Shown: positions 1 through 5,769 of the stretch, in pieces
Layout of the letters: every line of letters begins with the position of its first letter
How positions within the stretch are numbered: the first letter of the stretch is position 1
Assembly (NCBI GenBank): GCA_903927495.1
Contig: CAIYNH010001014.1
Location: forward strand, 1-6,999
Source: an uncultured beta proteobacterium
GTDB lineage: Bacteria; Pseudomonadota; Gammaproteobacteria; Burkholderiales; Burkholderiaceae_C
Direction of reading: 5' to 3'
DNA length: 6,999 nt
Translations under genes and position numbers: made by a program
The notes under the pieces: model-generated
What the model was told of the DNA's origin: nothing
Database searches by the model: none
Seen by the model: only the letters and a program-made list of their open reading frames with translations

Positions 1-30
1 CTTCAGGCCCTTCAGGTCAGCCACAGCTAA
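1..30 (+). CDS. Possible 3' end of an upstream gene
   Basis: Frame 1 reads LQALQVSHS and then stops with TAA at 28-30. RskA-like proteins usually lie just downstream of an ECF sigma factor gene, and a short leucine-rich tail would fit the end of the last sigma helix, but nine residues cannot identify a family. The other two forward frames are also open at the left edge: frame 2 runs without a stop into the RskA-like gene, and frame 3 ends at TGA 93-95, overlapping the ATG at 92 as ATGA. Which frame is really coding upstream cannot be settled from this window. This is a guess from context. Confidence 0.22.
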   Translation, partial: LQALQVSHS

Positions 31-91
31 ACTCAATCCGCAGCGACAGTGGCGAACCGCCCAATTCATTCCAGAAAACCCATCAAATTCC

Positions 92-613
92 ATGACCGAA
101 CCAACCCCAACTGTGCCTTCACAATCCCCTTGCCACGCTACCCGCTGGCTGGCCGCCACCATTGCCTGCTTGCTGGCGCTGCTGATCGGAGCGGCTACCT
201 TCGCCAGCATGTTCGCGCAGTTCACTGCACAAATCGAGCATTTGCAAAGCAAGCTCAAATCGGTACCGCAAATCAAATATCTCAGCATTTTGCAGGATGA
301 AAAAAATGCACCTGCGCTGTTGGTCACGCTTGACCCGCGTGATCAACTGCTCCAGATTCAACGGCTCAACGATGTCAAAGAAGGCCCAGAAGACAGCATG
401 CAATTGTGGGCCGTGCCCACCAGCGGCAAACCTCGTTCGTTGGGCGTTCTGACCAGCAAAATCAAAACCGCACAGTTGCCGGCTACTGAAAAAATGCTGC
501 TTGAAATATCGCAACTCGCCATCAGCGTTGAAAACAAGGGCGGCATTGACCCCAGTGGCAGTCCCCGTTTACCCTATCTTTTTGTTGGTGCACTGATTCA
601 AAAAGCCTTGTAG
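92..613 (+). CDS. RskA-type anti-sigma-K domain membrane protein, lacking a visible sigma-binding domain
   Basis: From ATG 92 this is a 173-residue protein: a short polar N-terminus (about 1-18), one transmembrane helix (about 19-40), then an extracytoplasmic domain. That domain has the hallmarks of the RskA C-terminal family: QLWAVP at 104-109, SLGVL at 116-120, LAISVENKGG at 142-151 and PYLFVGALI at 161-169 near the end. In this family the outer domain senses or is cleaved by regulated proteolysis, while a cytoplasmic N-terminal domain of about 80-100 residues holds an ECF sigma factor inactive. No such domain follows ATG 92. However, the same frame has no stop back to base 2, so the true start could lie upstream of the window, although the residues before ATG 92 do not resemble an anti-sigma domain. 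No good ribosome-binding site precedes ATG 92. The 3' end overlaps the convergent FAD gene by 45 bp. Family assignment is fairly sure; role as an active anti-sigma factor is uncertain. Confidence 0.75.
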   Translation: MTEPTPTVPSQSPCHATRWLAATIACLLALLIGAATFASMFAQFTAQIEHLQSKLKSVPQIKYLSILQDEKNAPALLVTLDPRDQLLQIQRLNDVKEGPEDSMQLWAVPTSGKPRSLGVLTSKIKTAQLPATEKMLLEISQLAISVENKGGIDPSGSPRLPYLFVGALIQKAL

Positions 614-1729
614 GCGTTGGGCAGATACATCTTCAGCGCGCACACCCAAGGCAGACAGGTGCTGCGGCACGGGCAGTCCCCGCACCAGTGCCGCTGCCAG
701 CTCACCCATGGCAGGTGCGGTCTGAATGCCGTAGCCACCCTGACCAGCCAGCCAGAAAAAACCCGGCGCATCGGGGGCGAATCCAAGCACCGGGGACTTG
801 TCTGCCACAAACGAGCGCAAACCCGCCCACTTGCGCCGTACCTGCCTGATGACCAAGGTGGTGCCCAGCTCGATCCGATCCACAGCAAGCGCAACGTCAA
901 GTTCTTCGGGCTGTACGTCTTGAGCGGGCACCGGGTCGGCATTGGCTGGCGACATCAGCAGCAGACCGGCATCGGGTTTGAAGTAGTAGCTTTCGGCGGC
1001 ATCAAGCACCAGCGGCCAGTCACGGCTATTCCCTTCGACTGGGGCATCTGTGGTAAACGCGGTGCGCCGCATCGGAACCAAACCGACCGGATTGACACCT
1101 GCGAGATGCGCTATTTCATCGCACCAGGCACCAGCGGCATTGATCAGCAGCGGTGCACAGAATGACCCACGCTGCGTCTGCACGCACCATAAATCGCCGT
1201 CATGACGGATTTGACTGCCCCCCGCATCGCACACCAGTTGCCCTTTGCCGACTCGGACTCCACGCAAAAATCCTTGATGGATGGCATGCACATCGAGATC
1301 CATGGCATCAGGTTCATATACGCCATATAGCGCAGTTTCCGGTCGCAGCACCGGTACCCGTGACAATATTTCAGCTTGGGTCCACCATTGCACATTGGGC
1401 ACCAGTTTGCGCATATTTTCGAATGCTTCGCGCAGTGCGTCGTGGTCAGCAGCCGCGCCTACCATCAATGACCCCCGAGCGGTCACCAGCGGTTGAGTGG
1501 AAAAGTCTGGCGGTGGCTTGAAATAGAAGGACTTGGAAGCCGTGGTGATGGCACGTACGGTGGCATTGCCGTAGGTCTGCGAAAACATGGCCGCCGAGCG
1601 TCCCGTGGCGTGATAGCCCGGTTGCGACTCCCGCTCCAGCAGCACGACGCGCAAATGCGGTGCCAAAAAATAGGCTGCCGAGGCTCCAGCCATTCCGGCT
1701 CCGATGATGATGATGTCTGTGGTTTGCAT
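569..1729 (-). CDS. DauA-like FAD-dependent D-amino-acid dehydrogenase/oxidase (DAO family)
   Basis: A 386-residue flavoprotein that should oxidise a D-amino acid or related amine at the alpha carbon to the 2-oxo acid plus ammonia. The N-terminus carries the Rossmann FAD site (IIIIGAGMAGAS, 6-17) and the second ADP-binding acidic residue E32. It aligns, from memory and almost without gaps, with Pseudomonas aeruginosa D-arginine dehydrogenase DauA (375 residues): GYHATGRSAA 38-47, Y53, NAAGAWCD 197-204, R222, Y249, KPDAG 251-255, SPANADPV 260-267, WAGLRSFVAD 301-310 with R305, and QGGYGIQT 330-337. Carboxylate-binding Arg and Tyr positions are kept, but DauA His48 is Met and DauA Glu87, which contacts the guanidinium, is Ser87. 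D-arginine is therefore unlikely to be the preferred substrate. ATG 1729 gives the expected start one strand before the dinucleotide site, and an in-frame TAA lies just upstream. The ribosome-binding site is weak. Residues 374-386 extend beyond the DauA end and are antisense to the RskA-like gene. It diverges from the LldD-type gene. Confidence 0.88.
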   Translation of the reverse strand: MQTTDIIIIGAGMAGASAAYFLAPHLRVVLLERESQPGYHATGRSAAMFSQTYGNATVRAITTASKSFYFKPPPDFSTQPLVTARGSLMVGAAADHDALREAFENMRKLVPNVQWWTQAEILSRVPVLRPETALYGVYEPDAMDLDVHAIHQGFLRGVRVGKGQLVCDAGGSQIRHDGDLWCVQTQRGSFCAPLLINAAGAWCDEIAHLAGVNPVGLVPMRRTAFTTDAPVEGNSRDWPLVLDAAESYYFKPDAGLLLMSPANADPVPAQDVQPEELDVALAVDRIELGTTLVIRQVRRKWAGLRSFVADKSPVLGFAPDAPGFFWLAGQGGYGIQTAPAMGELAAALVRGLPVPQHLSALGVRAEDVSAQRLQGFLNQCTNKKIG

Positions 1730-1766
1730 GATGAACCCATATTAGGCCAAAAATTTCAACCGTCAC

Positions 1767-1826
1767 CTCCTGGATTTCAATTCAAACTGACCAGGCACCC
1801 CCTACCATTGCAACAATTTCCAGGAG
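1767..1826 (+). repeat. Perfect 8-bp inverted repeat that includes the lldD-like Shine-Dalgarno
   Basis: CTCCTGGA at 1767-1774 is the exact reverse complement of TCCAGGAG at 1819-1826, separated by 44 bases. The right arm contains the AGGAG ribosome-binding site of the downstream hydroxy-acid dehydrogenase, so pairing in an mRNA starting upstream of 1767 would mask it. The long loop and short stem make chance a serious alternative. Confidence 0.35.
1822..1826 (+). promoter_or_regulatory. Ribosome-binding site deciding the start of the hydroxy-acid dehydrogenase
   Basis: AGGAG ends 8 bases before ATG 1835. The reading frame stays open for 342 bases further upstream to 1493, but that extension is antisense to the FAD gene and matches nothing in the family, so this site fixes the start at 1835. 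Confidence 0.8.
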
Positions 1827-1834
1827 CTTTTTGT

Positions 1835-2989
1835 ATGCCCGTGATCACCAGCATTGAAGACTTGCGCATTTTGGCAAAAAAGCGGGTACCCCGCATGTTT
1901 TATGACTATGTTGATGTCGGCTCGTGGACAGAAAGCACTTACCGCGCAAACTCGGACGACTTTCAGCCCATCAAACTGCGCCAACGGGTCGCCATCAACA
2001 TGGAAAACCGCAGCACCGCCAGCACCATGCTGGGCCAGCGTGTTGCCATGCCGGTGGCGATTGCTCCGACTGGCCTGACCGGCATGGTGAGCGCTGACGG
2101 CGAGATCAAGGCCGCAAATGCGGCGAAGAAATTTGGCATTCCGTTCACCCTCTCCACCATGAGCATTTGCTCGATTGAAGACGTGGCACAAGGCACGGGC
2201 GGGCATCCATTCTGGTTTCAACTCTACGTCATGAAAGACCGCGATTACATTGAGCGCCTGATTGACCGTGCCAAAGCCGCCAACTGTTCGGCGCTGATGC
2301 TCACACTCGATTTGCAGATCATTGGCCAGCGTCACAAGGATCTGAAAAATGGCCTGTCGGTGCCACCCAGACTGACGACTCTCAACCTGATGAACATGAT
2401 GACCAAAGTGCGCTGGGGCTTGGGGATGCTGGGCACCAGGCGACATAACTTTGGCAACATCGTAGGGCATGTCAAGGGGGTAGATAGCTTGACCACTCTG
2501 AGCGAATGGACGGCCAAACAATTTGATCCGGCACTCAACTGGGGTGATGTCGAGTGGATCAAAAAACGCTGGGGTGGCAAACTTATCCTGAAAGGAATTC
2601 AGGATGTGGAGGATGCCCGGCTGGCCGTGGCATCGGGAGCCGATGCACTGATCGTCAGTAACCATGGTGGTCGTCAGCTTGACGGTGCGCCCTCCTCCAT
2701 TTCAGCCACGCCGGCAATTGTGAATGCTGTGGGCAGTCAGATTGAAGTGCACATGGATGGCGGCATTCGCAGCGGACAAGACGTGCTCAAAGCCCGGGCT
2801 TTAGGTGCACGAGGCACCTACATTGGCCGAGCTTTCCTGTATGGCTTGGGTGCGCTGGGCGAGGCCGGCGTAAGCAAGGCACTGGAAATCATCCACAAAG
2901 AACTGGATCTGACCATGGCATTTTGTGGTCGGACCCACATTGAACGCGTTGATCACGGGATCTTGCTGCCCGGCACCTACCCCACCTGA
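1835..2989 (+). CDS. FMN-dependent L-2-hydroxy-acid dehydrogenase, LldD/glycolate oxidase family
   Basis: A 384-residue TIM-barrel flavoenzyme, normal length for the family, that oxidises an L-2-hydroxy acid (L-lactate most likely; glycolate, mandelate or longer acids possible) to the 2-oxo acid, passing electrons to the respiratory chain or oxygen. Visible family features: YDYVDVGSWTE 23-33 (active-site Tyr region), MPVAIAPTG 72-80 and STMS 107-110 at the FMN, WFQLY 127-131, TLD 157-159, the FMN lysine in LKGI 252-255, the signature SNHGGRQLDG 275-284 with catalytic His277 and Arg280, and phosphate-binding DGGIRSG 308-314 and GRAFLYG 331-337. No signal peptide or strong membrane helix is seen; LldD proteins are peripheral to the inner membrane. 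The stretch 164-220 is the variable loop region that determines membrane or acceptor interaction in relatives. The usual DGG near residue 27 reads DVG. Its neighbour across the divergent region is another flavin oxidase. Its stop lies 6 bp from the stop of the convergent acetyltransferase gene, leaving no room for a dedicated terminator between them. Family certain; substrate not determined. Confidence 0.93.
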   Translation: MPVITSIEDLRILAKKRVPRMFYDYVDVGSWTESTYRANSDDFQPIKLRQRVAINMENRSTASTMLGQRVAMPVAIAPTGLTGMVSADGEIKAANAAKKFGIPFTLSTMSICSIEDVAQGTGGHPFWFQLYVMKDRDYIERLIDRAKAANCSALMLTLDLQIIGQRHKDLKNGLSVPPRLTTLNLMNMMTKVRWGLGMLGTRRHNFGNIVGHVKGVDSLTTLSEWTAKQFDPALNWGDVEWIKKRWGGKLILKGIQDVEDARLAVASGADALIVSNHGGRQLDGAPSSISATPAIVNAVGSQIEVHMDGGIRSGQDVLKARALGARGTYIGRAFLYGLGALGEAGVSKALEIIHKELDLTMAFCGRTHIERVDHGILLPGTYPT

Positions 2990-2995
2990 TACGGC

Positions 2996-5674
2996 TTAAA
3001 GGCGGTAAGTTACCAGCTTGAAGTCGGGGTCTTCAGCAAACGACTTCGAGGTAAACCCAAGCCCCCGCATCAACTTAAGCATGTTGGGGTTATTGGCCAG
3101 CACCAGGCCTTCGATCTCGGACAGGCCTTTTTCACGGGCAACGTCCATGATCGAGAGCATTAGTCGCGAGCCCAGCCCATGGCCCTTGAAATCATCTGCC
3201 ACCACCAGCGAAAACTCACAGCTGGCGCGATCCGGGTTGGTGATGTAGCGCGACACACCCACAATGCGGGAGACCTCGGTACTTACACCATCAGCACCCA
3301 CCTGGGCTTCGGTGTGCATCGCTACCAGCGCCATTTCACGGTCGTAGTCAATCAATGTAAAGCGCGACAACATGGTCGCAGGCAACTCCTGCATGCTTGA
3401 GACAAACCTGAAATAGCGACTCTCTGGCGACAAACTACGCACAAAAGTCTGCAGCATGTTGGCATCATCGGGGTGAATGGGGCGCACGATGTACTCACCC
3501 CCACCCGCCAGCGCGCAGGTCTGTTCATGGTGCGAGGGGTAAGGCAGGATCGCGAGATGGTTGTAATGCCGCACCGAGGGGGCCGCGCTCTCAATCACAA
3601 TCCTCGCATCAACGGCCAGGGCACCGGTTTCATCAACAATGATGGGGTTAATGTCCATCTCGCGCAATTGCGGCAGTTCGCATACCATCTCGGAAACCCG
3701 CAGCAAGATGCGCTCAAGCGCCTCTACATCGACCGCCGGCGCACCACGCCAGTCACCCAAGGTGTCAGCCACGCGGCTGCGCTCAATCAGGCGACGCGCC
3801 AGAAATTGGTTCAGTGGCGGCAATTCCATGGTGCGGTCGTTGATCAGCTCAATCATGGTCCCTCCTGCACCAAATGCAATCACCGGACCAAACGGTTCAT
3901 CAGTCACCAACCCAATGCAGACCTCGCGGCCGCGCTTCTGGGTGGCCATATTTTGAATGGTTACGCCGTTAATGCGTGCATTGGGCTTCAGCCTGGCTAC
4001 GGTCTGCATCATTTCCAGGAAGGTGTCACGTACGCCCACTGCATTCTGAATATTAAGAGCCACACCTTGCACGTCCGACTTGTGGCTGATGTCAGGCGAA
4101 TCAATTTTGAGAGCCACCGGAAAACCCAGCTGCGTGGCGATCATGATGGCTTCATTGACGCTGCGCGCGAGAATGGTTTTGGTCACGGGAATATGAAAAG
4201 CCGCCAGCAGTGCCTTGGACTCCATTTCGGTGAGCACCTTGCGCCGCTCCGCCAGCACGCTTTCAATCAGCATGCGGGCCCCTTGCACGTCAGGTTTGGC
4301 CAGTTCCGAAAGGGGTGGAGGGGTTTGTTGCAACAGTTGCTGGTTCTGGTAAAAAGAGGCAATGTTGCCAAACGCCCCAACGGCTGCTTCTGGCGTGCGA
4401 AAGGTCGGAATAGCTGCCTCTTTGAGAATGTTACGGGCCTCGCCCACAGAAGCATCCCCCATCCAGCACGTCAGCAGAGGTTTGCTCAAATGCCGGTTGA
4501 TTTCAGCCAGCGCAGTCGCAATGGAAGTGCTGTCGACACCGATCTTGGGCGAGTAGATGGCCAGGATGCCGTCAATGTTGCTGGCCTTGCTGACCGCTTC
4601 GATCGCCAATTTGTACTGCTCAGGCCCCGCGTCTTCCGAGACATCAACCAAATCAGTGAGGGTAGCCAATGGCGACAATTTTGGTTGCAACTCAGCCGCC
4701 TGCGCCGTAGTCAGTTGTCCCAACTCCAGCCGAATTTCACTGATCCAGTCGGCGGCCAGCACACCCGGACCGCCGCCATTGGTGACCACCGCCAAACGCT
4801 TGCCAACCGGACGATAGCGTGAGGCCAGGCACTTGGCGGCTGAGAACAGTGCGACAAACGAGCGCACCCGCACCGCACCAGCGCGCCGCAAGGCCGCGTC
4901 AAAGACATCGTCGCTGCCGACTATCGCCCCCGAATGTGTCAGCGCAGCCCGGTTGCCACCGGACTTGCGACCCGCTTTGAGCACCACCACCGGTTTGGCG
5001 TTGGCAGCCGCCCTGAGCGCACTCATGAAGCGCCGGGCATTGGTAATGCCTTCCAGGTAGACCACGATGCTGTGGGTTTTGGCATCTGATGCCAGAAAAT
5101 CGAGCACCTGAGCCATATCAACTGCGGTGTTAGGCCCGAGCGAGACCACAGTGGAAAACCCTACCGCGTTCTTTTTTGCCCAATCCAGGATCGACGATGT
5201 CAGTGCGCCTGATTGCGACACCAGCGCCAGCGGCCCTTGCGTGCACAATGCCCCCGCCACACTGGCGTTAAGATTCAAATGGGGACGCTGAAAACCCAAA
5301 CTATTGGGGCCCAGCAGGTAAATACCATCACGGGTGGCAATTTTATGGAGCTCAACAGCGTGTGCGGCATCGATTCCACTGGAAATCACCAAAGCTGCGC
5401 GGCACTTGATACGCCCCGCAATTTCCAGTGCAGTGGCCACCTCCTCGCGTGGCAATGCGATGATGGCCAGGTCTGCGTTGGCGTTGGCCAGGTCGGCCAA
5501 GGTGCCGCTGGCGTGAATATCCAGAAACGCCAACTGGCCCGAGAAGTGCTGCGCAGTGATCGCCTGATGCAAGGCCCGCGCTTGCGGTGTTTGCGATTCT
5601 GGATCGTCCGGTTTGCCTGCAAACACCACGATAGAGTTAGGTGAAAAAAGTGGTGTCAGAAAATGCTTATCCAT
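2996..5674 (-). CDS. pat: PatZ-type protein lysine acetyltransferase (acyl-CoA synthetase-like plus GNAT)
   Basis: At 892 residues this is collinear with E. coli PatZ/YfiQ (886). It should acetylate lysines of target enzymes using acetyl-CoA; acetyl-CoA synthetase, which is silenced by it, is the classic target. Order of parts: CoA-binding Rossmann-like region (about 10-130, LLGPNSLG 120-127), succinyl-CoA-ligase-like region (about 145-450, SQSGALTSSILDWA 153-166), ATP-grasp region (about 470-695, SPDISHKSDVQGV 526-538), and a C-terminal GNAT domain (about 728-892) with acetyl-CoA loop DFKGHGLGSRLM 828-839 and Glu820, the position of the general base in Salmonella Pat. Unlike E. coli PatZ as I recall it, the synthetase half keeps His247 in THSGA, matching the phospho-His of ADP-forming acyl-CoA synthetases; His531 is also kept. 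Those residues may be structural only. The N-terminal loop reads FAG rather than the common GAS. ATG 5674 has a weak AGG seven bases upstream. The gene diverges from dinB and converges on the LldD-type gene. Confidence 0.9.
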   Translation of the reverse strand: MDKHFLTPLFSPNSIVVFAGKPDDPESQTPQARALHQAITAQHFSGQLAFLDIHASGTLADLANANADLAIIALPREEVATALEIAGRIKCRAALVISSGIDAAHAVELHKIATRDGIYLLGPNSLGFQRPHLNLNASVAGALCTQGPLALVSQSGALTSSILDWAKKNAVGFSTVVSLGPNTAVDMAQVLDFLASDAKTHSIVVYLEGITNARRFMSALRAAANAKPVVVLKAGRKSGGNRAALTHSGAIVGSDDVFDAALRRAGAVRVRSFVALFSAAKCLASRYRPVGKRLAVVTNGGGPGVLAADWISEIRLELGQLTTAQAAELQPKLSPLATLTDLVDVSEDAGPEQYKLAIEAVSKASNIDGILAIYSPKIGVDSTSIATALAEINRHLSKPLLTCWMGDASVGEARNILKEAAIPTFRTPEAAVGAFGNIASFYQNQQLLQQTPPPLSELAKPDVQGARMLIESVLAERRKVLTEMESKALLAAFHIPVTKTILARSVNEAIMIATQLGFPVALKIDSPDISHKSDVQGVALNIQNAVGVRDTFLEMMQTVARLKPNARINGVTIQNMATQKRGREVCIGLVTDEPFGPVIAFGAGGTMIELINDRTMELPPLNQFLARRLIERSRVADTLGDWRGAPAVDVEALERILLRVSEMVCELPQLREMDINPIIVDETGALAVDARIVIESAAPSVRHYNHLAILPYPSHHEQTCALAGGGEYIVRPIHPDDANMLQTFVRSLSPESRYFRFVSSMQELPATMLSRFTLIDYDREMALVAMHTEAQVGADGVSTEVSRIVGVSRYITNPDRASCEFSLVVADDFKGHGLGSRLMLSIMDVAREKGLSEIEGLVLANNPNMLKLMRGLGFTSKSFAEDPDFKLVTYRL

Positions 5675-5769
5675 ATAAATACCTATTGACTAATGATCCG
5701 ATATGTAAGCTTAACCTGAAAATGGTTTGAATGTATTGACCCAGAACACTAACTCTCACTCTATTCACC
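5675..5769. promoter_or_regulatory. Divergent intergenic region between pat and dinB
   Basis: This 95-bp AT-rich gap carries the starts of both divergent genes. On the plus strand there are TTGACT at 5686-5691 and TTGACC at 5736-5741 that could serve as -35 boxes, but neither has a good -10 at 16-18 bp. An 8-bp palindrome TAAGCTTA lies at 5706-5713. I looked for a LexA box (CTG, ten bases, CAG) and found none, so SOS control of dinB is not supported by this sequence. Promoters are presumed from the gene arrangement only. Confidence 0.4.

Larger units (their letters stand above)
1730..1834. promoter_or_regulatory. Divergent control region of the FAD oxidase and hydroxy-acid dehydrogenase genes
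   Basis: The 105 bp between two divergent starts must hold signals for both genes unless promoters lie inside them. On the minus strand, GTGACG (plus 1761-1766) and TAATAT (plus 1739-1744) are separated by 16 bp and make a mediocre sigma-70-like pair, each with four of six consensus bases. If used, transcription would begin almost at the FAD gene's ATG, giving a nearly leaderless mRNA. I see no convincing sigma-70 pair on the plus strand. The heptamer ATTTCAA occurs at 1753-1759 and 1774-1780, 21 bp apart, and TTCAA again at 1781-1785, which could be a regulator site. All of this is inference from short matches. Confidence 0.4.

Noticed and set aside
1..18. Tandem CTTCAGGCC / CTTCAGGTC repeat at the left edge
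   Set aside because: Only two short imperfect copies, readily explained by chance or by Leu-Gln codons; too little sequence to judge.
119..514. Minus-strand open frame (131 codons) opposite the RskA-like gene
   Set aside because: The plus strand carries recognisable RskA motifs; the antisense product has none.
1493..1834. N-terminal extension of the hydroxy-acid dehydrogenase frame (114 extra codons)
   Set aside because: It is antisense to the FAD gene, has no family similarity, and a proper AGGAG site precedes ATG 1835, which gives the normal family length.
1802..2665. Minus-strand open frame (287 codons) across the hydroxy-acid dehydrogenase
   Set aside because: Shadow of the LldD-family gene, whose conserved motifs lie on the plus strand.
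2975..3010. Bidirectional terminator between the convergent lldD-like and pat genes
   Set aside because: Only 6 bp separate the stops and I found no GC-rich stem followed by a T run on either strand.
3473..4822. Long plus-strand open frame (449 codons) inside the pat gene
   Set aside because: Antisense shadow of a well-recognised coding sequence; no domain-like composition, rich in His/Arg/Gln as expected from reverse reading.
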